DNA from: Caldisericales bacterium
GTDB taxonomy: Bacteria > Caldisericota > Caldisericia > JAAYUI01
Length of the DNA: 64,000 nucleotides
NCBI GenBank assembly: GCA_022707885.1
Contig: JAKIZT010000001.1
Location: 96,233-160,232 of the forward strand
Direction of reading: 5' to 3'
In this document: one piece after another, positions 45,154 through 54,206 of the stretch
Layout: every line of letters starts with the position of its first letter
Numbering within the stretch: the stretch's first letter is position 1
Notes under the pieces: generated by a model
The model's database searches: none
Seen by the model: only the letters and a program-made list of their open reading frames with translations
What the model was told of the DNA's origin: nothing
Program-made: the position numbers and the translations under genes

Positions 45154-45452
45154 CCAAGTTGCAGGCTGCGGGCAATCTTTGCGGCCTCGTTCTTTGCCTC
45201 AGACTGGGCCTTTGTGATTGCGCCAAGAACCAGTTTTGTCAAATCTTTTATGTCAAGCTTCTTGGTTTCTTCGGACTCGGTTATCGATAGGCCTATGACA
45301 TCAAGCTTGCCATTTACCAATGCGGTGACCTTCACTTCGCCCTTTGATGATTCGCCTTCAATTTTCATTGCGGCAAGCTCTTTTTCGATCTTCATTACCT
45401 GTGCCTTCATCTGGGAGGCCTGTTTTATCATGTCAAACATGTTGTTTCCCAT
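45150..45452 (-). CDS. ybaB: YbaB/EbfC nucleoid-associated protein
   Basis: About 100 residues, matching YbaB/EbfC: MFDMIKQASQMKAQVMKIEKEL is the family's N-terminal helix, followed by the beta strands SSKGEVKVTALVNGKLDVIGL and the C-terminal helix with KAQSEAKNEAAKIA. It is a small dimeric DNA-binding protein. I place the start at the ATG at 45452 (MGNNMFDM); AGGAG lies 13 bases upstream and an ATG four codons later is also possible. It sits 7 bases after the dnaX stop and overlaps recR by ATGA. Confidence 0.92.
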   Translation of the reverse strand: MGNNMFDMIKQASQMKAQVMKIEKELAAMKIEGESSKGEVKVTALVNGKLDVIGLSITESEETKKLDIKDLTKLVLGAITKAQSEAKNEAAKIARSLQLG

Positions 45453-45459
45453 TTTTTCT

Positions 45460-47061
45460 TCAATTCTCCTGTATTTTTCCTTTGAACAAATCAAAGGCAG
45501 CTTTTACCTGGTCATCTTCGGCCAGGTTTTTTGTCTGCACTTTGAGCAATTGCGGCTTGGCAGTGACTTCCTGCCCAATCAATTTTGACACTATTGTTGA
45601 AAGTTTTTCCTGGTTCGGGCGCTCCGAAAGCCTTGCTTTCTCAAACTCAGCATCGGATGGCAAAACAAGCTGGGCGATGTTTCCCTCAATTACCACATCC
45701 AGAAGCCTGGTCAGGAAGGCAAAAAGAATGATGTCGGTTTCTTTGACTGCCTCTTTGACCTTGTCTGCAAGGCAGGAACATGACCTGTTTTCAGCCTTTG
45801 GTTTGGAATCCTGCACCACAGAAGGTTGTACTTCAGGCTCTTTTTTGGGCTGTTCTTTTGCCGGAGCTTGTGATGGAGTAAATACCTCTTCTTTTTTGGC
45901 CTGGGTTTTTGGCGCTTGTTCTTTTACGGCTTGCGGTACCTGTTCCGGCAATTGCAAAACCGCGCCAGAGGCAATGTCGGACAATTCAAGTGTCGTCATC
46001 TCCAAGGAAGCAAGCGCCGAGAATGTATATCGCATTTGCGATACAAGCTCCCTTAGCTTCGTCTCTATGAGCCTCAAAGAATTGAAGCTGAAAGCTGATG
46101 ACTCCTGTGAGATTAGTTCCGGGTCAACAGCATAGTCCGAAAGCAATTCCTGCTTCGAGACTCCAATGGCAGAGAGAATGAGAATGTGAACCCTCAAGAG
46201 CAGGTCTTTTGAAATCTGCTCCGGTTCCTTGCCATTTTTGTATGCTTCCCTTACCAGCCCTATTGCTTCGCCGGCCTTGCCTTCTGCGATATGCAAAAGG
46301 TATCTGTGCAGGAATTTTTCACCGGTAACGCCAAGCATCATGGCGATGTCCTCGGTGCCTATTTCACCATCAGTAAAAGAGGCCACCTGGTCAAGCAGGC
46401 TTTCGGCATCTCTGAGAGAACCATTGCTGTCAATGGCAAGCAATCTCAGGGCATCATCGGTGATCTTTATCCCCTCTGCATCAGAAATCCTGCGCAAAAG
46501 CTGGACCTGCATGTCAGTCGGGATTCTTTTCAGGTCAAACCTGATGCATCTTGAGAGGATCGTGACCGGTATCTTGTGCGGCTCAGTAGTGGCGAGCACA
46601 AAAATAACATGTGGAGGCGGTTCTTCAAGTGTCTTGAGCAGGGCATTGAACGCCTCACCCGTTAGCATGTGGACTTCGTCGATAATGTAGACCTTGAACC
46701 TCGAGGAAACCGGTGCGAATTTCACCCTTTCCCTCAACTGCCTGATGTCATCGACACCCCTGTTTGAAGCGGCATCGATCTCGATTACATCAAGATTTGT
46801 CCCGTCAGTGATTGACTTGCAGCTTTGGCACACCTGGCAAGGGGTAGGGGTAATACCCGTTTCGCAGTTGACAGACTTGGCCAGTATCCTGGCAAGGCTG
46901 GTCTTGCCAACACCCCTTGGCCCGCAAAAAAGATAGGCATGCGCAATCTTTCCGGATTTAAATGTGTTGTTCAGGGTCCTGACCGCGAACTCCTGGCCAA
47001 CGATCTCGTCCAGCGACTGCGAACGCCATTTGCGATAGAGAGAAATATATGCCGATGACAC
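45460..47061 (-). CDS. dnaX: DNA polymerase III subunit gamma/tau
   Basis: 533 residues, the ATPase of the clamp loader. AAA+ features are complete: Walker A GPRGVGKT (47-54), four zinc Cys (66, 75, 78, 81), Walker B IIDEVHML, LLKTLEEPP and the SRC sensor (LSRCIRF). The Ala/Pro/Lys/Glu-rich linker (about 360-425) and C-terminal domain form the tau-type tail. It starts at GTG 47061 and has no ribosome site. A promoter with its -10 ending 8 bases before the GTG implies a leaderless mRNA. The operon continues with ybaB-recR-glmS-transketolase C-half. Confidence 0.94.
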   Translation of the reverse strand: MSSAYISLYRKWRSQSLDEIVGQEFAVRTLNNTFKSGKIAHAYLFCGPRGVGKTSLARILAKSVNCETGITPTPCQVCQSCKSITDGTNLDVIEIDAASNRGVDDIRQLRERVKFAPVSSRFKVYIIDEVHMLTGEAFNALLKTLEEPPPHVIFVLATTEPHKIPVTILSRCIRFDLKRIPTDMQVQLLRRISDAEGIKITDDALRLLAIDSNGSLRDAESLLDQVASFTDGEIGTEDIAMMLGVTGEKFLHRYLLHIAEGKAGEAIGLVREAYKNGKEPEQISKDLLLRVHILILSAIGVSKQELLSDYAVDPELISQESSAFSFNSLRLIETKLRELVSQMRYTFSALASLEMTTLELSDIASGAVLQLPEQVPQAVKEQAPKTQAKKEEVFTPSQAPAKEQPKKEPEVQPSVVQDSKPKAENRSCSCLADKVKEAVKETDIILFAFLTRLLDVVIEGNIAQLVLPSDAEFEKARLSERPNQEKLSTIVSKLIGQEVTAKPQLLKVQTKNLAEDDQVKAAFDLFKGKIQEN

Positions 47062-47068
47062 GAAAGAG

Positions 47069-47097
47069 AGTGTAGTTTGGGGCAGCTTTCAAGTCAA
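47069..47097 (-). promoter_or_regulatory. Promoter of the dnaX operon, giving a leaderless message
   Basis: TTGACT (47097-47092), a 17-base spacer and TACACT (47074-47069) on the minus strand. The expected +1 (about 47062) is one base before the GTG start. Confidence 0.75.
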
Positions 47098-47172
47098 GGA
47101 ACCAAGGGGCTTTTTGTCTCCCCGTCATTGCAAACCAGTGCGCTTTATAGTATATGGAACCTGGAGGGTATG

Positions 47173-49419
47173 ATGAAGAAACTGGCGCTTGTTATGATTG
47201 TTTTGGTAATCGGACTATCTGGGTGTGTGTCTGGGACAAAAAAGCAGGAAGACAATGTACAAGAAATCAACAATACATCCAAAACAGAACAGCAGGATGA
47301 TAAAAGCGATCTGGATGCTTTAAAAAATATGTACGGAACCAATTTGGTACCCATTTCCAACAGCCCTCCAGTATACATTCAAACCATCCCAGAAATCCCA
47401 AAAGAAAGCTTTTATTGGAAGAATAAAGTTGTCGGATATATAAGTAAAAACAAGGAAATAACAACAAACAGCTATTCAACATACAAACCAAGTACTATTG
47501 GAGAGGGCATTCTCAGATGGATTAACGACAATTCAATTATAGAACCTTTTATCTATTTAAGCGTAAAAAACAATATGGCAGTTTGTTTCTTTTCGTTTGA
47601 TGACCATCAATCATATTTCGAAACAACAGATAGACGTCAGCTTGAATTTGATATGACAATTTCCGGCAAACTTGTTTTCTTCTTTTTGGGTACTGGTAAA
47701 TTTTACTGGCATGAACTATCCAAAAACGCCTTTCCACTTACAAAAGAATTGCCCTTCTTAATGTTTGATATCGACAACAACGGGATCATTGAGATCCATT
47801 TCAAACATGACAATAATATATACGAAATAATTGAGTTAGGTGAAAAACTTTTAGAATTCAAATTATCAATGAACGCTGATTCCAATGGAGAATTTCTATA
47901 CGGAAAAGGAAATCCTCTTATAATTAAAACATACAAAGAGTATGGAACCGGCGATTGTATAATGGCGATGAGAATAGGCTCTGTGGCTGGTTTTGTGTGT
48001 CCTGACCATGAATCCAGAATTCATCTAGTAAAAGTCTCTGGAGAAGATTTGATAGACGTTTCTTACATGTTCCCAAACATCCTGAGAGGATTATGGACAC
48101 CAGAGAGATTAAGAAACTCTTTTGAAAAATACATTTTCCTTGAGCAAACAGGGCCGTTAAATCAATACAAGCGCAACGCGCTAGTCAGCAAAATCAAGGA
48201 AAAAAGGAAGATTGAAATAGCTGAAAAAATTGTGCCCATTCAAGTGAAAAACTCTTTTGAACATGAAGAATGGTACGATCGTGATGTATGGCTCCATCCA
48301 GACAATTTCAGCTATAACAGATTCAAATACTACGAAGATGCCCTAAAAACCTTAAGGGAAGCAATAGAGGAGAAATCCATCCTTTATTTTGCAGAAATCG
48401 AAAATATTTTATTTAATAGCGATGAAGAAATCAAAATTACTCCATATTCACCTTATGAATTTGAACCTTTTAGTAAAAGAACCTGGGAAATAGAACCTGG
48501 AAGCTACTGGCCGGAAAGAAGACTTGGAAAACACAAGATGGTCAAGGTTAATTTTAATAACGATCGTGAATTGCCAGCTATAAGGCCTGATAATCTTGAA
48601 AAAGACATAATCAGGTTCGCCAATGCAACATACGGGGGTACAAAATTTGTTTGGGGGCGAGGTAATTTTATAGCAGAAGAATGCAGTTATAAAATTGTCC
48701 CAGCATCCGAAAATATAATGTTTATTATTGTTGGCCCTGTACCATGCATAACCGCCGTTAAACTTGGGAATGAAAAAAATAATTATAAACCAACCCAATT
48801 GATGGACTGGATCGAGGGAGAAATGGCAATAATAGTTAATGGAATAGGCGATGTAAATTGCGATGGAATTACAGATTTCATTTTTCAATTCCAAAACTTT
48901 GGTGCAACTGAAAATACCAATGATACAGCAACATTCTCGGTAATAAACGGGAAATTGCACCAGCTTGTGATGGATGTTGAAGGGTTAAGATCAGTTGAAT
49001 ATTTCTTTGGGTCTTTCGGTGGCAGGGGCCATTATGGCACCCTTGAATTGGGGTGTGCGCCAGTTCCAGACAATTTTACGGGACGATCACACGCATCAAT
49101 GAAGTTTAGTTCCATGCATAGGATGGAGTTGAGGGAAGACGGATTCATCTACGATGTAACATACAACTACCCAACTTCGGAACATACAAGTGCAGTGAAA
49201 GAAATGTTAACAGGAGAATACCTCGATAGATACCAACTTTGCGATTGTGAAACGGTCGGCCTTTCTAAAATTGCATTGAAGAATATTCCCAAAGGCAGCG
49301 AATGCAACGACGATGACTGCAGAATATATCGGGATTGTTTGTTACTGGGGAAAACTTACTATGTCCAGTCGCCAGAAGATGCCATAAAAAACTGGAGTAT
49401 TTACTACCCACAAAGATAA
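47173..49419 (+). CDS. Large lipoprotein of unknown function
   Basis: 748 residues from the ATG at 47173 (GGAGG with five bases spacing; the adjacent ATG at 47170 is too close). The signal peptide ends with a lipobox (VIGLSGC), so a lipid anchor is expected. I do not recognise the family. The mature N-terminal part is Lys/Gln/Asn-rich. The middle is rich in charged and aromatic residues, and a calcium-loop-like motif occurs near residue 560 (GIGDVNCDGITDFIF), as in FG-GAP/VCBS repeats. The C-terminal region has several Cys (CETVG, ECNDDDCRIYRDC). It is AT-rich compared with metG downstream. It diverges from dnaX and has no clear terminator. Confidence 0.75.
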   Translation: MKKLALVMIVLVIGLSGCVSGTKKQEDNVQEINNTSKTEQQDDKSDLDALKNMYGTNLVPISNSPPVYIQTIPEIPKESFYWKNKVVGYISKNKEITTNSYSTYKPSTIGEGILRWINDNSIIEPFIYLSVKNNMAVCFFSFDDHQSYFETTDRRQLEFDMTISGKLVFFFLGTGKFYWHELSKNAFPLTKELPFLMFDIDNNGIIEIHFKHDNNIYEIIELGEKLLEFKLSMNADSNGEFLYGKGNPLIIKTYKEYGTGDCIMAMRIGSVAGFVCPDHESRIHLVKVSGEDLIDVSYMFPNILRGLWTPERLRNSFEKYIFLEQTGPLNQYKRNALVSKIKEKRKIEIAEKIVPIQVKNSFEHEEWYDRDVWLHPDNFSYNRFKYYEDALKTLREAIEEKSILYFAEIENILFNSDEEIKITPYSPYEFEPFSKRTWEIEPGSYWPERRLGKHKMVKVNFNNDRELPAIRPDNLEKDIIRFANATYGGTKFVWGRGNFIAEECSYKIVPASENIMFIIVGPVPCITAVKLGNEKNNYKPTQLMDWIEGEMAIIVNGIGDVNCDGITDFIFQFQNFGATENTNDTATFSVINGKLHQLVMDVEGLRSVEYFFGSFGGRGHYGTLELGCAPVPDNFTGRSHASMKFSSMHRMELREDGFIYDVTYNYPTSEHTSAVKEMLTGEYLDRYQLCDCETVGLSKIALKNIPKGSECNDDDCRIYRDCLLLGKTYYVQSPEDAIKNWSIYYPQR

Positions 49420-49469
49420 GCTCAAAAACAGAATGCAAAGAGGCACCAGCAATCTGCTGCAATAAAACA

Positions 49470-49497
49470 TTGAAAAATGCCTCAATTTCGATAGAAT
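49470..49497 (+). promoter_or_regulatory. Promoter of metG-tatD
   Basis: TTGAAA (49470-49475), a 16-base spacer and TAGAAT (49492-49497), with GGAGGTG in the ~26-base leader before the ATG at 49530. Confidence 0.72.
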
Positions 49498-49529
49498 GAC
49501 ATGAATATCAAATTTTTTGGAGGTGCAAG

Positions 49530-51455
49530 ATGAAGAAGTATTATGTGACAACGCCCATTTACTACATCAACGACAATCCGCACATCGGACATGTTTACAC
49601 AACGATGGCCGCAGACATTATCGCAAGGTACAGGAAGTCGATGGGACGCGAAGTCATGTTTCTCACTGGCACCGACGAAAACGCTGTGAAGATCGAAAGG
49701 GCCGCAAAAGAAAAGGGGCTCACAACACAGCAGTTTGTTGACCAGCTTGCAGTGCAATGGGAGGACTACTTCAAAAAATTCGGCCTCTCATTCGATGATT
49801 TCATAAGGACAACCCAGCCCAGGCATGCTGCTGCCGTTAGAAAAGCAATCCAGCAACTTTATGACCAGGGCGATGTTTACAAGGGGAGCTACGAGGGCTG
49901 GTATTGTGTGCCATGCGAAACATACTTTCTCGAGAGCGACCTCGTCGATGGAAAATGCCCTGATTGTGGCAGACCAGTCGAGAAAATATCTGAAGAAAAC
50001 TACTTCTTCAAACTGACCGGCTACAGGGATAAATTACTGAAACACTATGATGAGAACCCGGACTTTGTAATGCCAAAAGCAAGATTCAACGAGGTTTACT
50101 CTGTCATAAAAGAAGGACTGCGCGATGTCTCTTTCACAAGAACAGGAGTGGATTGGGGCATAAAGGCACCTTTTGACGAAAAACATGTGGTTTACGTCTG
50201 GGCCGATGCCCTGATAAACTACATAACAGCTGCAGGGTTTGAGTCCAGTCCTGAAAACTTCAAAAACATCTGGCCGGCAGATGTTCACCTCGTGGGGAAA
50301 GATATCATAAGGTTTCATTGCATAATATGGCCAGCAATGCTCATGGCGCTTGGTCTTCCTCTTCCAAAGCACATTTTTGCTCACGGCTGGTGGACATGCA
50401 ATGGCAAAAAAATGAGCAAGTCGCTTGGAAATTTCGTCAAACCACACATCGAAGTTGAAAATCTTGTGGCAGTCTCAGGTTGCAAAGAAGAGCTGGCGCA
50501 GGATGCTTTCAGATACTTCCTGTTCAGAGAACTCCCATTCGGCGAAGATGGTGATTTTTCGAGAACAAATTTCGAGGGCAGATACAATTCTGATCTTGCA
50601 AACGACCTCGGCAACCTCTTGAACAGGTCGCAGCAGATGCTCCAGAAAAACTTTGATGGCATCGTACCAGATGGGAAAATTCTGCCTGAGGCAAGCGAAA
50701 AATTTGAAGAAACAATGAAGGTTTTCACCGAGCGTATGGAAGAATTCAGGTTCGGTCAGGCACTTGAGGCAATCTGGGGATTCATCAACACACTCAACAC
50801 GCTCATTGAAGTTAAAAAACCATGGGAACTGGTCAAGCAGGGCAGAAAAGAAGAACTTGCCGATCTCCATTACACACTCACCGATGGAATAAGGGCAATC
50901 TCAGCGCTTGTGAATCCCTTTATTTTCAACACCGCAAAAATACTCGCAAATGCAATCGGTCTGGACACTCCCCCAGCAATAGCAGGCCTTGCTCTTGGCC
51001 AGCTCAAACCAGGAACTGTTACAAACAAAGCCGATGTGATGTTCCCAAGGATACAAAAAAAGCAAAACCAGCCTGCCGAAAAACCTGCAGAGCCACAAAA
51101 AGTCGAATCTGTGCAACAGGATGAAGAATTAATGGCCATAGAGGACTTCCAGAAATTCAAATTCAGGGTGGCAAAAATTCTCAACGCTGAAAAGGTTGAG
51201 GGTGCCGACAAGCTCTTGAAGCTGACAATCGACATTGGTACAGAACAGAGAACAATTGCTGCAGGAATAGCAAAATTCTACAAACCGGAAGATCTGATCG
51301 GAAAAACAATTGTCGTTGTGGCAAACCTGAAGCCTGCAAAACTGCGCGGCATAATCTCCCAGGGAATGCTCCTTGCTGCAACCGACACTGAAACAGGAAA
51401 TGTTTTTGTCCTGTCTCCAGAAGGTCCGGTGGTTCCAGGTTCCATGGTCAAATAA
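49530..51455 (+). CDS. metG: Methionyl-tRNA synthetase
   Basis: 641 residues, class Ia. The ATG at 49530 follows GGAGGTG. Signatures: PHIGH (17-21), the zinc-binding knuckle CVPCETYFLESDLVDGKCPDC and KMSKSLGNFVKP near residue 295. The C-terminal ~110 residues, after a Lys/Pro/Glu linker, form an added tRNA-binding domain of the Trbp111/EMAP type (DFQKFKFRVAKILNAEKVEG; NLKPAKLRGIISQGMLLAA), as in many Firmicutes and thermophiles. It charges initiator and elongator tRNA-Met. The stop overlaps tatD by one base (TAATG), the common metG-tatD pairing. Confidence 0.96.
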   Translation: MKKYYVTTPIYYINDNPHIGHVYTTMAADIIARYRKSMGREVMFLTGTDENAVKIERAAKEKGLTTQQFVDQLAVQWEDYFKKFGLSFDDFIRTTQPRHAAAVRKAIQQLYDQGDVYKGSYEGWYCVPCETYFLESDLVDGKCPDCGRPVEKISEENYFFKLTGYRDKLLKHYDENPDFVMPKARFNEVYSVIKEGLRDVSFTRTGVDWGIKAPFDEKHVVYVWADALINYITAAGFESSPENFKNIWPADVHLVGKDIIRFHCIIWPAMLMALGLPLPKHIFAHGWWTCNGKKMSKSLGNFVKPHIEVENLVAVSGCKEELAQDAFRYFLFRELPFGEDGDFSRTNFEGRYNSDLANDLGNLLNRSQQMLQKNFDGIVPDGKILPEASEKFEETMKVFTERMEEFRFGQALEAIWGFINTLNTLIEVKKPWELVKQGRKEELADLHYTLTDGIRAISALVNPFIFNTAKILANAIGLDTPPAIAGLALGQLKPGTVTNKADVMFPRIQKKQNQPAEKPAEPQKVESVQQDEELMAIEDFQKFKFRVAKILNAEKVEGADKLLKLTIDIGTEQRTIAAGIAKFYKPEDLIGKTIVVVANLKPAKLRGIISQGMLLAATDTETGNVFVLSPEGPVVPGSMVK

Positions 51456-52225
51456 TGGAGATCATTGATACTCACGCCCATCTCGATCTTCCCGATTTCA
51501 AAGGCGAGTTTGAAAGGATACTTAAAAGGGCAAAAGAGGGCGACGTTTGTCAGATAATAAACGTTGGGTTTGACCTTGAGTCATCATCGAGGTCAGTATC
51601 CCTGGCGCAAAACAACAGGGAGATTTTCGCCACAGTTGGCATCCACCCGCATGAAGCCAAAAAGTGGAACTCCGAGATCAAAAACTGGATCATCGAGCTG
51701 TCTGGCAGAGAGAAGGTTGTCGCCATTGGAGAGATTGGCCTTGACTACTACCGTGACCTATCGGACAGGCAAACCCAGCGAGAGGTATTTTCGGAACAGA
51801 TCGAGATAGCAAAAAGCCTTGGGAAACCAATAGTGATACACAGCAGGGATGCCCAGGGCGATGTAATGAGGATACTTGAAGAGCATTCGCCAGAGTTGGT
51901 CGTCCTGCACTGTTTTTCAGGGGACACCCTCATGGCGGAATGGGCCTTTGAGAGAGGATACCATCTTTCTTTTGGCGGGCCACTGACGTACCCAAGAAAC
52001 GAGCGCCTCGAGATGGCGGCCGCCATTGCACCAGAAAACCTCATCATGGTTGAGACAGATTGTCCTTATCTTTCCCCTGTCCCCTTAAGGGGCAAGAGAA
52101 ACGAGCCATCCTATATCAGGCATACTCTAATAAGACTGGCAAATATAAGGAAATGTTCAGTGGAGAAGATGGCTGAAATTACAACGGCAAACGCAAGGAA
52201 ATTTTTTTCTATTACGAACCCTTGA
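51455..52225 (+). CDS. tatD: TatD-family metal-dependent hydrolase (deoxyribonuclease)
   Basis: 256 residues with the complete TatD metal-site set: DTHAHLD at the N terminus, VGIHPHEAK, GEIGLDYYRD, IVIHSRDA, LHCFSGD and VETDCPYLSP. Family members show 3'-5' exonuclease or deoxyribonuclease activity and act in DNA repair or turnover. The ATG overlaps the metG stop by one base, so it is translationally coupled. Its last 14 bases overlap the 3' end of the convergent propeller gene, and no terminator is visible between them. Confidence 0.94.
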   Translation: MEIIDTHAHLDLPDFKGEFERILKRAKEGDVCQIINVGFDLESSSRSVSLAQNNREIFATVGIHPHEAKKWNSEIKNWIIELSGREKVVAIGEIGLDYYRDLSDRQTQREVFSEQIEIAKSLGKPIVIHSRDAQGDVMRILEEHSPELVVLHCFSGDTLMAEWAFERGYHLSFGGPLTYPRNERLEMAAAIAPENLIMVETDCPYLSPVPLRGKRNEPSYIRHTLIRLANIRKCSVEKMAEITTANARKFFSITNP

Positions 52226-54206
52226 TCGTTATCTTTATCTGACTGGCAGAAATCATTACCCACCTGGCATCAAATGCCTGAGCCATGAATTGTACTGGCA
52301 CAAATGTTTTCCCACCAACAATAACTGGCGGGTCCTTCATCAGGATCGGGATTTTTCCACCACCACGGCGGTATTCGATAAAGGCTGTCTTGCTTCCAAT
52401 GGTAACGTAAACTGTTATTCCGCGACGGTTATAAATTATGGTCACTGTCTTTGTTGGCTGGTCCCATACGACCTGGCATTCAAAAGACTCGGCAACAAAC
52501 CTTAATGGCACCATTATCGTGCCACTTCGGAGTTTGTACGGCTTGGCATCAATCTTTTTGAAAGAGCCGTTGACAAGAGCATTTGTAGAACCAACTGTCA
52601 AAACAATAATCGTGTCCTGGACTGGCACAATATTGAGGTCGACAGTTATTGAAACCGAACCACCATTGGATATGACCTTAATGATCGCCGAGTATCTACC
52701 AGGAGAAAGACCCTGGGTATTTATCATCATCTGGATCGTGCGGGATTTTCCACTCTGGAGGGTCAATTTGTCTTGGCTTACCGTTATCCATGACCTTGAT
52801 GACGATATTTCAATATTCAGTTCACCACCACCCACATTTTCAACCCAAAGGTCGTCATTGCTGTCAATCTTTGAGTTGGGCGTTACGTTTTGGTAGGAAA
52901 AACTGGACTTTGAAACTGAAAGCGTTGGAGGGTCTTCACCATGTTCTAGCGAATAGACATTTCCGTCATCCCCACCGAAGAAAAGCTTGCCATAGGCTAT
53001 TGCAGGCGATGACCTTATTGCTGTGCTGGTTCTCTTGACTGACAGCTGGGCGCCATTTGAAAGACTGAAAACATAAACTTTGCCATCAAGGGAAGTGACA
53101 TAGACATAATCCTTGCCAATAGATGGCGTTGAGATAGATTCTTTTGTTGTCAGAGTGTCCCAGACAAGTTTGCCGTTTTCATCCAGACAAATGATTTTTC
53201 TTGCCGAGGCAATTACGATCCTGTTGTTGGCAGAAATGGCTGGTGAGCCATCTATCTTGCCTCCGGCATCATAAGTCCAGATTACGGAACCCGAAGAAGC
53301 CGAGATTGCATATATTTTTCCAGTTTCTGAGCAAACAATTATTTTTGCTGTATTAACACTTGAGCCAGTTGATGCAGGTGAGCTTGAAACAGGCCCATCA
53401 AGCTTTGTCACCCATTTCAGTTCTGGAGTGTCCTGCGTTCTAACACCTTTGTCAGAAGCAGGGATCTTCAACTCAACACAATAGAAACTCCTCGAATTTG
53501 ACCCAAAATACACATTGTTTCCAAGAAGGACGGGGCTGCTTTCAATCTGGTCCCCGGTGCTTGATGGTTCAGGCATTCTCCACCTTATTTGCGGATCCCT
53601 GCCTTCAATGTCAAACCCGTAAAGCCAGCCATTGCTTGCGCCAACAATAATGACCTTGTGAAGCTTTGACACCAAAGGAGATGTTGTAATGTTTGCCCTG
53701 TGACCTGGGCCAGAAAGATCAACTCTAAAAAGGAACTTGCCTGAATCAGCATTTAGAACAACAAGCATCTGGCCATAGGGGAGATAGACCCTGTTGTCAA
53801 AAACTGTTACTGGGGTTGTGAGCCTTGCTCTTTGAAAATCTATTGCACCATTTGGCCATGGTCTTTTGCCATCATCATCAACATAATCTTTGACGGAATT
53901 GTTGGGGAATTCCCAATTTTTGGTGCCATCATTGGCATCGATACAGTAGACATAGCCATTTTCAGTGCAATCATAAACCGAGTTTTTTGTTGTAACTGGC
54001 GAGCAGGATATAGAGGAACCAGAATTAAATTTCCAGCTTACCTTTTGGACTTCCGGTTCGACATAGACTTGAGTATAAGAACTTCTAAGGTAGCCACCCT
54101 TGAAAGTAAACCATTCATTGGAAGCTGCGCTGGCACTGGAGCCAGCAATTATGCAAGCAAGAACAAAAAGGAGGGATAAGAATCTAAAACGGCTGTGTCC
54201 AACCAT
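52212..54206 (-). CDS. Exported PQQ-type beta-propeller protein with BACON and stalk domains
   Basis: 664 residues, the smallest propeller/stalk protein here. Signal peptide ending near SASAAS. A single propeller spans about 25-430 (blades such as VYCIDANDGTKNWEFP and IYAISASSGSVIWTYD). A BACON-like domain (about 435-535, SRSWITVSQDKLTLQSG) and a stalk pair follow (VPLRFVAESFECQVVW and VPVQFMAQAFDARWV). The ATG at 54206 has GGAGGTGGG about 12 bases upstream and lies 23 bases inside the end of the radical SAM gene, so it is coupled to it. Likely a surface binding protein; no enzymatic motif is seen. Confidence 0.88.
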   Translation of the reverse strand: MVGHSRFRFLSLLFVLACIIAGSSASAASNEWFTFKGGYLRSSYTQVYVEPEVQKVSWKFNSGSSISCSPVTTKNSVYDCTENGYVYCIDANDGTKNWEFPNNSVKDYVDDDGKRPWPNGAIDFQRARLTTPVTVFDNRVYLPYGQMLVVLNADSGKFLFRVDLSGPGHRANITTSPLVSKLHKVIIVGASNGWLYGFDIEGRDPQIRWRMPEPSSTGDQIESSPVLLGNNVYFGSNSRSFYCVELKIPASDKGVRTQDTPELKWVTKLDGPVSSSPASTGSSVNTAKIIVCSETGKIYAISASSGSVIWTYDAGGKIDGSPAISANNRIVIASARKIICLDENGKLVWDTLTTKESISTPSIGKDYVYVTSLDGKVYVFSLSNGAQLSVKRTSTAIRSSPAIAYGKLFFGGDDGNVYSLEHGEDPPTLSVSKSSFSYQNVTPNSKIDSNDDLWVENVGGGELNIEISSSRSWITVSQDKLTLQSGKSRTIQMMINTQGLSPGRYSAIIKVISNGGSVSITVDLNIVPVQDTIIVLTVGSTNALVNGSFKKIDAKPYKLRSGTIMVPLRFVAESFECQVVWDQPTKTVTIIYNRRGITVYVTIGSKTAFIEYRRGGGKIPILMKDPPVIVGGKTFVPVQFMAQAFDARWVMISASQIKITIKGS

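Noticed and set aside
45840-45905. Two runs of six A in dnaX (after CCC and GCC) as programmed frameshift sites for a short gamma form
   Set aside because: The runs are not in the A-AAA-AAG phase, and no stimulatory stem or upstream ribosome-like site is evident.
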